The position numbers and the translations under genes were made by a program. A DNA stretch of 64,000 bases from Agarophyton chilense. Lineage: Eukaryota; Rhodophyta; Florideophyceae; Gracilariales; Gracilariaceae. The notes below the pieces were generated by a model. The model was given only the letters and a program-made list of their open reading frames with translations. It was not told where the DNA came from and did no database searches. This document shows, piece after piece, positions 52,871-62,966 of this stretch. Every line of letters begins with the position of its first letter. The first letter of the stretch is position 1. The stretch lies in assembly GCA_030374765.1 (NCBI GenBank), contig JARGXX010000016.1, positions 1,736,001 through 1,800,000 on the forward strand, given 5' to 3'.

Positions 52871-52999
52871 AACCCTCTAACAGGGACGGAAATGGAACCT
52901 CACACGATAACAGCGGGAGCTCCCAACCCGACTCCCACAGACGAAGCTCCCAACCCGGAACATATGAACCCTCGAGGTGGCGTTCCCCCGAAAGATCAG

Positions 53000-53200
53000 G
53001 ACTAAACCTCAGAGGAATTCCCCGTTGACCGTGTTATGGGCCACACGCGAACCTACAATGGTCTGAAGTACACCGTCAGGTGATACGGCTAGGGCCCAGA
53101 AGGGGACACCCTCGAACCCCCAGGCGCAAGACCCCCAAACTTCCGTATCAGGTATTGGCGCCGCCGCAAGGAGCCAAGGCCTGCAGACGGCTAAACTTAG
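53000..53200 (+). pseudogene. Element 3 chromodomain, degraded
   Basis: In frame pieces read EEFPVDRVMGHTRTYNGLKY, TVRWYG and GPEGDTLEP, the same layout as the chromodomain of element 2. The spacing from the integrase is short. Confidence 0.6.
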
Positions 53201-53977
53201 ACCTTCGTGGTGCTCAAGCCTAAGGAAGGGGGAGAAGATACGTCGTTTTCCGCAGAAGGTGGACGCATATGCGTGTCAGATTACCTACAAGGGAGGACAC
53301 GAAAAAACAACCAAATGTATCAGTAGAGGAAACAAGAAGAGACAAAAATTTAGTTTAAGAAGGACCTGTCGGTTTAGGAGCAATTGAATCAGGAGGACTC
53401 GTGTTATTGACAACCCACGGAGGAAAACTTGCAGAAATGCTAGGAGCTATCGACCTAGGAGGTAGCAAAGGAGCGGTAGCCCCGCCACTAGGGTCGAGGA
53501 GCCAGGACACCTTCAGGGAAAGCCAGACTGCACGATTACGGTCGCGAAGCCGCCAATTAAGGGCAGCGATACCTGAAGGGTTGTCAAGCCGTGGGAACGA
53601 CCAGGCGGGACGGCGAGCGCATGGACCTAGCAGGGAACTGAAGTTTGAGTAACCGGGAAAAGGTGAGACACCAACTTGGTTAGACAAGGGGGGGCTATGC
53701 CGAAGCAGAATCGCAAGAAAGCAGGGCCACTACCGAAACCGTGTCCGCGAGCGCGCTAGTTACACTGCATCGCCCTCATAACAGTCCCTACCTGAATGGT
53801 TGTCGCTCAATTCGTGCGCCGACGTCGCCGCGCGCCCTCCCCAACCGATACTGGCGCCGAGTTCTGAACCTCAATGGATCGCGCGCCGCGCGCAGACACC
53901 ATTCCGATGCCCGCGTCGCTGTCGCTCGCTACACCTTTATGGGTTGATGGAAGGGGACACGGGGCCTATCTCACGGG

Positions 53978-53990
53978 TAGGAAGGGGGTC
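53978..53990 (+). other. Element 3 polypurine tract
   Basis: GTAGGAAGGGGG lies at the inner edge of the 3' LTR, as in the other two elements. Confidence 0.65.
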
Positions 53991-54622
53991 TCTCGTATAG
54001 TGGCAGAAGGTCTGACCTTTGAGGTTCTCAATTTACTACACTGACCCTGTAGGTGATGGATGCGAGGAATCATCGGTCATGCAGCTCCGGGCGAGCTTCC
54101 ATCTAGGTGTTGTCAGCCACGTGTAGTGTTGACATGTACCTTCTGGTTGAGTAATTGTTAGTGATAGTAATTGTAATTATGTGTATTTTAGTACAGTAGT
54201 TGAGTGGCCACCTGGCACTGTAGCCAGTATTGGCCAGGTCTCTGACACTAGGTCAGAGACCGTGCCTTGCTGGCACCTCCCGGGTGATCTGGAGAGTGCA
54301 GTCCACTGCATATAGGGAACTGCACCTCCCTCATCCTAATCTGATAAAGACAAGCACCACTTGGGTCACGACTATACCTTTTGGTTCACCGTTTCTCAAC
54401 TACCACAGGCTTTCCCGCGCGTCGACGTCTACCATCGTTCACCTACACGGTATAGGCAAGTTTCCCCACCGTTTGCCGCTGCGGTTTTTCTCGGTGCCCT
54501 GTTACCATCGAGGTTTACTACGTCCTCTTTCTAAGGTTGAGCGTCAACACGCTCCCTACGTTTGAGCGTCACTACGCTCCCGGGACAAGACAGTAGCATA
54601 CCCCAGCGGTGATTGTACGACA
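53991..54622 (+). repeat. Element 3, 3' LTR
   Basis: Direct partner of 45927-46558, also 632 bases, ending GATTGTACGACA. The hairpin recurs at 54237-54261. Confidence 0.92.
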
Positions 54623-54627
54623 ATCAG
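54623..54627. repeat. Target-site duplication ATCAG, right of element 3
   Basis: Partner of 45922-45926. It fixes the ends of LTR element 3. Confidence 0.88.
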
Positions 54628-54950
54628 GGAACATTGTGTACAAAACTTCATGTTTCGAAAAAAGATGGCCTTCGAAGAGCTTTGCGGTGTACTGCGCGGT
54701 AGCCTTCTTGTGCGTCGAAACAAAGACACTCCGCTTCAAAAGCTTGTGGTTTAGTACCGGCGCAGCGTCGAAACCAGTCTTAGAGATAGAAGGCTCAGCG
54801 AAAAAGTCAAATATGACCACTTCCCAGCAGCGTTTCGATATTGGCAGATGCTGAAAAAGTCCTGGCAAATGAGTGTGTGGTAACTTGTTGGACTGGCAGC
54901 TACGACCAACGCGCACAAAATTAAGGTTTTTCTGGCCCATGTGCAGCCCA
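54628..54950 (-). mobile_element. Relic gypsy element 5: integrase, part 1
   Basis: On the - strand are WEVVIFDFFAEPSISKTGFD (first catalytic aspartate region), KRSVFVSTHKKATAQYTAKL and HLFSKHEVLYTMFPD, the first part of the same type of integrase core. Upstream come LPGLFQHLPISKR and a remnant of the zinc-binding end. Element 3, with its duplicated ATCAG, separates this from 45537-45926. The relic ends near 54980 at a repeated block. Confidence 0.82.
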
Positions 54951-54981
54951 TAGAAACTCGTAGTGTCTATACGACCGATGG

Positions 54982-55042
54982 CCTGAATATATTGGTGTTT
55001 TGGCATGGTGGAAAATCAATGAATTTTTTGATGTCTGTGTCT
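54982..55042. repeat. 61-base block, copy 1
   Basis: CCTGAATATATTGGTGTTTT and on to GATGTCTGTGTCT recurs at 55801-55861 with one mismatch in the same direction. The 760 bases between the copies hold no recognised gene. Confidence 0.85.
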
Positions 55043-55800
55043 GAGTTGAGAACAGGGCCGCCCAGACAAAAAAATGTAAAAATTATGCTGTGGCGCAGGT
55101 CAAGCAGCCAGACATGTATTTTGATTAAACCTACCGAATAGCAGGCCTCAGTACACCGCAAATGGAAGTCTGATCGAGACTAGAAAAACGCGATAGGTGC
55201 CAAAAAAGGAGGTTGTCCGAGACAAAACGGGTGTCTGAGACACCACGGGTGTGTATGAACTTGTGACAGTTGCCATACCATACTCATCTCTGGGCACTGG
55301 ACTACACGTTGCACGGGCATGTAACGCGGCTAAACACGTGAGAAGACGTGTGAGGGAGGATCATAGAGAAATCCAAATCGTACAGTTGAACATGGTGGCC
55401 GCTAGATGATCTGATATAATTTTCGAAAAGCTTCGGATTTGGGTGTGTTTGGGAGGGTTTTTACAATCTAAGAAAAGTTCTTTGCCGTGTGTGCGGTAGA
55501 CGGCAGATGACTAGCTCGTGATTCACCGAAAAGTGGACACGCACACGTAGGGCTGAGGAGAGTGTGTTGGATGTGAATGATGTGTAAGAGTGGTGAAGAG
55601 GGACCGAGTTGGACACAAGAACCGTGTGATGATTGGCGTTTTAGCATGCCGAAAAATGTTTGACTGACTTGCAGTCCCTTAAGAAAAGAGGTGGGTTTAG
55701 GGGAAGATGCACCATTACGGGGTTTTATAGTTGCAGTAAGGAAAACAATCTTCAATATAATGGTGTTTTAGTAAGCTGAAAAGGCATTGAATTCTAAACC
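55043..55800. other. Spacer between the 61-base copies, no gene
   Basis: Only short open frames. No recognisable domain or repeat was seen. The segment may be a small non-autonomous insertion flanked by the 61-base direct repeats, but no inverted ends are evident. Confidence 0.4.
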
Positions 55801-55861
55801 CCTGAATATATTGGTGTTTTGGCATGGTGAAAAATCAATGAATTTTTTGATGTCTGTGTCT
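55801..55861. repeat. 61-base block, copy 2
   Basis: Partner of 54982-55042. Its right edge is exactly where the hairpin-bearing direct repeat begins, so one copy may have been created by the insertion or rearrangement of the helicase element. Confidence 0.85.
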
Positions 55862-55920
55862 ATATATATTACAGGTTGTAAGTGTGGGCTGGCGCTTGGT
55901 AATTACATACACCAAGCGCC
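55861..55920 (+). repeat. Direct repeat with hairpin, left copy
   Basis: (TA)n, then TTACAGGTTGTAAGTGTG and a 10-base perfect stem GGCGCTTGGT / ACCAAGCGCC around the loop AATTACATAC (55891-55920). The same block, same direction, closes the region at 62880-62966. Confidence 0.85.
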
Positions 55921-56739
55921 ACGCGCTGCGTTCGACGTATGTGCGATTTTGACCCCCTGGATGGAAAACGTTGTGCTGGAGAGCGCATATGACTTATTGG
56001 CACGCTCAAAAAATCGTGGCTGATTGCGCGCAGGCGCTTTGTTCGGGTACCGTAGCGCGCGACTTGCCAGATGTTGGCGCGCAGCACCCATTTTCGCAAT
56101 TTTTGCTTTTGAAAAAATCATAAATTTTACGCGCGCTGGGCTTTCTGGCAAATCCTGCGTTTGCACATGCTTTATTGTAACATTTTTGCTACACAACGTG
56201 GAGGCGTGCGTCGAGTGTGGCACTCAAAGGCGCTTGGTTTCAGCCACATCTCCGCTGCACAGCCGTGATGTGTTGTAAGCTGGATAATCTGCGAAAATTT
56301 TATCAAAAAAAAGGGGGAGGGTATGCGTTTGCGCTTTGTTCTGAGGCGATTTCGTGGAGGCAGTTGGAAAATTGTCAGGCGTTTTGTATGCGCGTTGTTG
56401 GGGTCGTGTACGCGGCTAAAAAGGGTGCGTTTGCGCTTGGTTCTAGGATGGTTTCCATATCCGGCAACACTGGGGGTCGATATTCGTTGGTATTGTCAAG
56501 TCCAATGTAGTTTGAGTGTGGTGAGTAGTAAATCAGGCGAGTGCTGGTGCCACACTCTCATCTAAAGAAGACGCGTGCAGTGCGTTTAGTGAGGTAGTGA
56601 TGACGTATGCTTAACGATGCCAGGTAGGGTCTTATGACGTTAAGGTCTGTCCAACAGTGCCATCGCCACAAAGAAGCTATCGGTCAGGGCCTACGGTAGT
56701 TTACGTTTTCGTAGAGGAAACCATTGTGTACGGGCTTTT
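55921..56739. other. No gene; left arm of the helicase region
   Basis: GC-varied, with competing short frames on both strands. I see no domain. Confidence 0.4.
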
Positions 56740-57010
56740 ACAGGTTTCAGGGGTTTAGGGTTTTAGGGGGTTTAGGGGAAGCTTTACCTTTATGGGATTT
56801 TGTATTTACGGAGAAGAAAACATTGTTTAGAGGTTTCAGGGGTTTTAGAGGTTCAGGGGTTCAGGGGTTTAGGGGTTTTAGGGGAAACTTTACCTTTATG
56901 GGATTTTGTATTTACGGAGAGGAAAACATTGTCTTGGGGCTGGAGAGCTTTAGGGGTTTTAGAGGAAGCTTTACGCTCATGGGATTTTAGGGGTTTTAGG
57001 GGTTTAGAGT
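56740..57010 (+). repeat. Telomere-like tandem repeats
   Basis: About two and a half copies of a 106-base unit containing GGGATTTTGTATTTACGGAG and runs such as TTTAGGGG, TTTTAGGGG and TTTCAGGGG. The short motif resembles the plant/algal telomere repeat TTTAGGG. On the helicase strand these repeats lie downstream of the gene. Confidence 0.8.
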
Positions 57011-57864
57011 CGAGATGTCAAGTTCCAGTATAGTACGAATGCGTGGAGTACAGATTGTTTGAGGGTGTACTCGATATCTGCGGTGGTTGGATAAAGTTCT
57101 GTTTTGAGTGACCTGCATACGATAAGTGTACTGGGCTTTATGTGCGGGACTGACATGGAGAGTGGGTTGTTTCGTTACACTGTATTTTTGAGGCGGAGTT
57201 GGGGTATTTAGGGGCTGAGGTTGAGCTGGAGATAGAGACGTTTGAATAACGCTTGTTTCTGGATTGGGTGTAATGTAACGGTCGAATATGGGGTGTTTGG
57301 CGTTATACTTAAGTATGAAGAGGAGGAAATGTGTTTTTCTGTGGCAAGGAAGAGAGTTGAAAGCAAAATGGAGAAAAAATAATGGGTTTTTATTGTATCG
57401 GGTTGGAATCTCAAGTCCTGCTTAAATGAGTGTTGTGGTTGACTTCCACCAAGCTGCAAGGCGTAGAATGTTGGATACGGCAAAGTGGTTGTTGTGTGTT
57501 AACCAATCATGAAACATGTCGTCTATTTCAAGGTGGGGGGGTGAGGAATCTTGGGAGGATTGGGAAATGGAGTTGAACTTGGATTGCATGCGGCCGTCAA
57601 AGAGGTGAAGTGCAATATCGGAGCGAGTTTTGGAGCACGTTCGCCACAAGACCCATGCCAGTTGATAGAGCGAAATGAAGATGCAGTGTCTTATTCCAAA
57701 ATTGTGCGGTTGAGAATGAGTTTCGAGTCCCTTGCAGAATCCGAGATGGCATCGGTAGCAAGTTCCTTGAGGTCATTTATCCAACCTGCAGTTGCGCGAT
57801 ATATGGTGCGGCGAAAAGCATCTGAAGCATCGTTGACGGGAATGGGGGCATGCATGATTGTCCG

Positions 57865-60800
57865 TCAAGTGCACTTGCGTTTTCCGTGCAGCAAGAACGG
57901 CACACAGAGACGGGAAAGTCGGCGGGAGAGCTCCTCGAAGTGTGACACGATTTGTTGCGGTGTTTTTCGTTCCAAGGTGTAAAAGAAGGTGGCAGAGTGC
58001 GACTGAGATTGAGAAGGAGCGACAGTGTGGGATTGGGTCGCAGCGGATGGATGCGTGGTTGTCAGCAACGGCGATGGAGTGGAGGTGGGGGGTCGTGGTG
58101 GACGACTGGCGTGGGGTTTGGGGCTTTGTGTTGGGCCGCCGTTGTTGTTGGTGTTTTGGTTTTTTAAGAATGTTTTGTTTGATTGATTGGGACCGTTTTT
58201 TGGCGGAGTGGGCGTTTGTGGGGAAGCGCTGGGTGACGATGAAATGGATTCGGCGTGCTGAGAAGCAGAAGGGGTGGCGGAAACAGAGCTTCGATCCGGG
58301 GTGGGAGAGGGGGAGACAGCTGCGATGCTATTGCAAATATCGCAATTAAGAACTGAAGGAGAGAAAAGACAGATGCCTGGTTCTTTTCCGTCCATGTGGA
58401 AATAGAGGGCGTTCCTTCGACAAACAGATTTGCATTCGACCCAATGCTGCGCTTCCAACCAACGCTCCGTGGAAAGTGCTTGGTTGTATATGCGATTGGG
58501 CTCCTCAAACGCATTTGTGTTGGATGAGGACGAAGAAAGAGTTTCTGTGACCAGTTTGAAGTGGGGCTGGAAATAAATGGTGACGCAAGTGGATGGGTTT
58601 CCATCGCGGCCGGCCCTGCCGGCCTGTTGCGCGAGCTCGCAAAGACTTGCTACTCCACCAAAGTTGAAAACCAGGCGAACGTTGGGAACGTCGATGCCCG
58701 TACCTAAAGAAGAGGTTCCAACCATAAAGAGAATGTGGTTGGTTGTGGCGGCGCTGGAAGAAGGCGAAGAGTTCCAAAGGGTGTGCGCCCGGCGTTTACG
58801 AACATCGGAGAGACCAGAATGGTACAGGAGAACCGTGACAGTAGTGAATTGTTTAAGGGCACCAAAAGAAGAACTCGAAGCGGCGAGAGCTTCATGGACA
58901 GCTTCGGCAGCCGGGCGCGTTAACGAGAATATAAGAACGCGAGCTAGGGTTGTGTCAGCCGACGAGTGAAGCAATAGAGCCACATGATCTTGCATAATTG
59001 AGACGCCCAGCTGACGCAAATATCCAAACACATCCTGAAAGTGGCCATGAGCGGCACGAAAGCGTGTGGCACGCGAAGTGCTGGGGGCTGAGCTTAGGTG
59101 ATACACGACATAAGAAATATTGTTTCTTGCAGTCGAAGAAGCGTGCACATGCGCATTTGGGATGTGCAGCTGCGACAGAAGGAGGAGGCGGTCGCGCGGC
59201 GGCAATGTCGCGCTTAAAAGCACGCGAGGGATCTTTGTGGGAATGTGGCCGAAGCAGTTTTGGAGGTTTGCAAAGCACGGGCGAAAGTGTTGACATAAAA
59301 GAAACAAGTGACATTCATCGATGGCAATGCGGTCGAGGCGGTTGGCGGCGATCAGTCGCGTGGTGAACTCTGTAAAAGAAGGAAGAGAAAGTCTTTCGGC
59401 GGAAAAGATGTAAATGTCGGCAAAGAAGTGCAATCCGGGAGGGGTGGGTGTACGAGAAGCACGAAGGCCGAAGAGCTGAGCGCGCAGTTCGTATTCACTA
59501 AGCAAGGCTGTGAGAGGGGTGATGAGAACGGTGGAGTATTTGCCCTCCTCCATGAAGACGGGGAGCAGAAGAGATAGGGTTTTTCCAGATCCAGTCTGCT
59601 GGAGTAGTAGCATGTTGGAAAGCCTGTTGTACACGGCTGCTGTGTTCACAAATTGTTGGTGGGACTTGAATAAAGCGGAGTCGTTGGAAACTGCCTTTCT
59701 TAGTGCTCGGAGCATTTCTGATGTAATATGTTCGTAGGTCACAAGCGGTTTTTGTAAAAGAGAAGCTCCACCGCGCGGTATGGTGGCTGCCATAAAAGCA
59801 GGCGGATGTGGATTGAAAGGATGAGAGGCCGCTATGTTTAGGTGGATTTGAGAATGAGGGATCGCAGAGCGGTCAGTGGGAGTGGACGGGGTTGGTTGCG
59901 ATGTATGAATGGAGCGCTTTGGTTCAGGTGTAGGTAGAACTGTGTCAGAAACCGGACGTTTTCTGTGGTGTTGTTGTTGTTGTTGTTTGGTGAGGGGAGC
60001 ATTAAGAAGAAGACCGAGATACTGGTGCCATTTGCTGGACCACTCGCGATATTTGGAAAGTTGAGAGTGCTGCAAACCGGATATGTCATGTGGTGTACGA
60101 GCGTAAAGAAAAGCGGCGGTGTGCGCTGAGTGGCCTGCCTGGCCATGGGCAGTGGTCAATAGCTCTTCCAAGATGTGAGCGGCTACATAAGATGCGGTGA
60201 CATTGGAAACTGTGTTGGTCATTCCCACGGTGAAGTTTCTATAGTCGTTGAAGGATATCGCGAAACTGCGTTTGCTCAAGTGAGAGCTGATAATCGAGCG
60301 GATGGTGTTTGCGGCATGCGGAATTCCGCAGTTGGGGAACAGTATTTTCCAATGCATCTGGAAACAGTTTTCCCCGTGCAGCCGGCGGACGATATATGCT
60401 TCAAGCGGACGTATGAGAGTCAAGTACATGAGCAGAAGACGGGATGTGTGAGCATCGGGAAAGCGAGCAATCGAAGTGGCGGCCCCTTTGCTGTTTCGCG
60501 TTTTCATGTAACGGCAAATGAGGACAGGCGATTTGTCGATGAGCATGAGCAAAAGTTGAAAGTGTTGGTCGTTGTGGATACGGTATGTCTCGATCTCTGT
60601 GCCGCGCGCAGGAGAGCCCGACGAAAGGTGTAGCGCAACCAACAGGCGCTCTTGGTTTTCTGCGCACATGAGAGCCACCTCGACAACGCATGCGTGAACA
60701 TATCGGTGCCCAAAATGTCGGTTGTGGGCAGTTGGGTGCGGGGAAGGTACCGTTTTGCTTGCTTTGCGGAAGAAACGGAGTGTGGTCGGTGTTGGAGTTG

Positions 60801-60966
60801 TAGGGCACGGAAGACGTGAGAAAAGGGAAAACGAACGCCATGTTTCGTTCGATGAACGGGCGGTTGTTGAGGTTGGTAAGGAAAGAAAAGCCTGGGCTTT
60901 TGTTGAAGGAGTCGTCCTGAAGTGAGTGTAGCGCGTTTGCGAAACCGGTTGGCAGAGCGTGGCCAA
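57865..60966 (-). CDS. RecQ-type helicase with recombinase-like N-terminal region
   Basis: A 1033-codon open frame. Around residues 110-330 there is a segment (LSSGSPARGTEIETYR, LLLMYLTLIRPLE, FNDYRNFTVGMTN, AGHSAHTAAFLYAR) whose last two motifs resemble box II of tyrosine recombinases (HxxR then GHSS..T..YA). The SF2 helicase follows: Walker A QQTGSGKT (about 460), DECH box IDECHLF (about 550), SATLPP, GTSSLGTGIDVPNVRLVFNF and QQAGRAGRDG (about 785). The DECH box and GIDxPxVR motif are RecQ-like. The C-terminal region is Ser/Thr/Pro-rich. Comparable giant proteins occur in fungal telomere-linked helicases; that comparison is from memory. The first 80 or so residues here look out of frame, so the true protein is probably longer upstream (see next entry). 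Confidence 0.85.
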   Translation of the reverse strand: MATLCQPVSQTRYTHFRTTPSTKAQAFLSLPTSTTARSSNETWRSFSLFSRLPCPTTPTPTTLRFFRKASKTVPSPHPTAHNRHFGHRYVHACVVEVALMCAENQERLLVALHLSSGSPARGTEIETYRIHNDQHFQLLLMLIDKSPVLICRYMKTRNSKGAATSIARFPDAHTSRLLLMYLTLIRPLEAYIVRRLHGENCFQMHWKILFPNCGIPHAANTIRSIISSHLSKRSFAISFNDYRNFTVGMTNTVSNVTASYVAAHILEELLTTAHGQAGHSAHTAAFLYARTPHDISGLQHSQLSKYREWSSKWHQYLGLLLNAPLTKQQQQQHHRKRPVSDTVLPTPEPKRSIHTSQPTPSTPTDRSAIPHSQIHLNIAASHPFNPHPPAFMAATIPRGGASLLQKPLVTYEHITSEMLRALRKAVSNDSALFKSHQQFVNTAAVYNRLSNMLLLQQTGSGKTLSLLLPVFMEEGKYSTVLITPLTALLSEYELRAQLFGLRASRTPTPPGLHFFADIYIFSAERLSLPSFTEFTTRLIAANRLDRIAIDECHLFLLCQHFRPCFANLQNCFGHIPTKIPRVLLSATLPPRDRLLLLSQLHIPNAHVHASSTARNNISYVVYHLSSAPSTSRATRFRAAHGHFQDVFGYLRQLGVSIMQDHVALLLHSSADTTLARVLIFSLTRPAAEAVHEALAASSSSFGALKQFTTVTVLLYHSGLSDVRKRRAHTLWNSSPSSSAATTNHILFMVGTSSLGTGIDVPNVRLVFNFGGVASLCELAQQAGRAGRDGNPSTCVTIYFQPHFKLVTETLSSSSSNTNAFEEPNRIYNQALSTERWLEAQHWVECKSVCRRNALYFHMDGKEPGICLFSPSVLNCDICNSIAAVSPSPTPDRSSVSATPSASQHAESISSSPSASPQTPTPPKNGPNQSNKTFLKNQNTNNNGGPTQSPKPHASRPPRPPTSTPSPLLTTTHPSAATQSHTVAPSQSQSHSATFFYTLERKTPQQIVSHFEELSRRLSRLCVPFLLHGKRKCT

Positions 60967-62871
60967 GAAGCAGGTCGTTGTGAAGAGTATGTTGTATTTC
61001 TTTGGATTAAGTTAAAACCAAAGAGCCGACTTTTGAGAGGGCGAGGTGAATGTCACGCACTATGCCGCAGGACGGGTGAACATCACAATTGTGGAAAGAA
61101 ACGAACATTTCCTCGCGAGAGGATATGGACATTGCAAGCGTGAGTGTCTTTCTGACAAACGAAAGGGCGTTGTTGGAATCAGCGTCGATTGCCGCGTCGA
61201 TGGTACGCATGCGTTCTTGAACGTGAACTGTGCGTTCGGAAGCAGGGGTGGCAGGTTGCAACAGGGGAGAAGATTTGGAGAGCACGTGCAGTTCGTGTAT
61301 GGCGCAGGCACAGATGCCATATTGAAGAGCGGCGAGGAGGTGCGTCACATCTGAGGCGGCTGCAAAACGAAAGGAGGTATTGTTGGGGTCGTGAGAAATG
61401 ACCGTGTCGTAAGGCTCAGGCGTGCGGTCAGACGGCAAGGGGGCAGCGATAGGCGGGTTGGGGTCGGTGCTTATCACGCTTGCGCAAGCAATGAAGTTGT
61501 GAACGGAGAGAAGATCTAAAGACTGGTATGGCGCTAAAGATTGAAGCAAGAAGGGTTTGAGCGCGCTATGGACCGCTGGGCCATGTTGGGCTGGAGGAAA
61601 CGGGGTGGGGAGCTCACCGGAGGAAGACATGCGAATGGCATCCAACAAGGAAGTAGTGTAGCAGTACATAAGGTCTTAGTCGGGTACGAGATGAGGGAGG
61701 TTTGCCCTTGTCCTGTGAGTAAACACGAGCAAACGGGAAATGTGTGAAGCGTAACGGTTGAGGGTTTCAGTGGAGACAGTTTTAAAAGCTGTGTCGGTGC
61801 GCTTGTTCAGCCGGTCCAAGAAAGCTAGGGAGGTCTCACTAACCAAAATGTTCACCTGAGAGATGTAGTCGAAGATGTGGGGGGTGATGGTGCTTTCAGC
61901 GGATGTGGGCGTTGTGCCAGTTCTGGATAGTTGAGCCGCCACATCCAGATGAACATGAAGCGAGTGAAGAACGATGTTAAACTTGGAAAAGTTGATGAAA
62001 GAAATTTTCTCCGAGTGGTGACGAAGCAAAGGGTCTGATTGGGAACAAGGAGCGCCGGTGTTGAACTTCTGTAAAAAGTGGTTAATGTGTTGAAGCGGGG
62101 GCTCGATGCCATTGGCAGTCGTCGCCACTGGACGATGGAGTGGTGGGAGAGAAACAAGCTGAGCCGGGGGGTCTCAGGCCGTGCCGCAGGCGTCTGGGGA
62201 GTTTGGTAGGTTTTGGACAAGCAGCTTATGGGTTGAGCATTGGTAACGGGAAATAAACGGCGACGAACGCCGCTGTACACTGTCTGCAAGGCAATACGGC
62301 CCGAAGAGACGGTACGGTCAAGGTGCGGCTGGGCAACCGCAGGCGACATGTTGTGGCACTCGATCAGATGCGCTTGCAGACGAACGGGGTCGAGGTAGCA
62401 GAATTTGCAGAGCGGGCACTGATAGCCATTGTGAATGGCAATGTGTGCCAGAGGCGTGAGGAACGTAGACGGACCGGACACAAATTGAGCGTTGTGTTGG
62501 GGGCGATACTTTTGCCCCACGGAGGCAACGGTAGAGTTGTTGCGCAAGGTGTGCACCTCGTGCAGGATTGCCATTGACATGGGATGTGCAATTTCCAAAG
62601 GGATGGAGTGCTGTTTGCGCAGGTGATGTTGGATTGCGCGGGCAGACGGCAGCCCACACTGGCAGTTGACGCACAACGGAAAGAAACCAATAGAATGAAT
62701 ACCCATATTCACAATGGTACCGAGAGCCATGATAAAAGAGGAAGAATCGTCAGCTGCATTCGCGTCGGTAACGGGTAAGTCGGAATGGGGTTGATCATGA
62801 GCGTCACGCGCCACGGTCGGAGGCAGTGGGGGGAGCAGGGGATTAGAGGGAGTGGGCGGTGAGATGTTCAC
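60730..62871 (-). pseudogene. Upstream part of the helicase gene: C2H2 fingers of OrsD type, broken
   Basis: From 62871 the frame carries two C2H2-like fingers: CVNCQCGLPSARAIQHHLRK leading to QH (about residues 68-90), and CPLCKFCYLDPVRLQAHLIE leading to CH (about 152-175), the layout of OrsD-type domains. Near 62,150 the coding frame shifts; the next frame continues with FDYISQVNILVSETSLAFLD and ETLNRYASHISRLLVFTHR to 61,010. It is interrupted by a TAA at 61676-61678 and another at 61007-61009, and goes on (LQDDSFNKSPGFSFLT) to about 60,730, where a second frame change joins the helicase frame. So a single large gene of about 1600 codons seems likely, with two frame changes and two stops. 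Introns could explain part of this, but I see no clear splice sites. Confidence 0.7.
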
Positions 62872-62879
62872 CGCAGCCC

Positions 62880-62966
62880 TATATATATTACAAGTTGTAA
62901 GTGTGTGCTGGCGCTTGGTAAAACGGGGGTGTCAGTAGCGCTTGGTAATTACATACACCAAGCGCC
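62880..62966 (+). repeat. Direct repeat with hairpin, right copy
   Basis: It matches the left copy but with an extra 27-base step that partly doubles the GCGCTTGGTAA motif. Its right edge is the point where the gag reading frame of the neighbouring LTR element is cut. It probably marks the right border of the helicase-bearing element. Confidence 0.8.

Larger units (their letters stand above)
45927..54622 (+). mobile_element. LTR element 3: Ty3/gypsy chromovirus, complete length, broken
   Basis: Two 632-base LTRs enclose gag, protease, reverse transcriptase, RNase H, integrase and a degraded chromodomain on the + strand. The LTRs differ by about 6-8% by eye, so its age lies between elements 1 and 2. 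About seven or eight breaks interrupt the genes. It is shorter than elements 1 and 2 (8.7 kb), mainly because it has no comparable antisense gene before the 3' LTR. It is inserted into the integrase region of relic element 5. Confidence 0.93.

Noticed and set aside
53355-53687. - strand frame before the 3' LTR of element 3 as a third antisense gene
   Set aside because: Same relative position and direction as in elements 1 and 2, but only 110 codons and none of the shared signatures.
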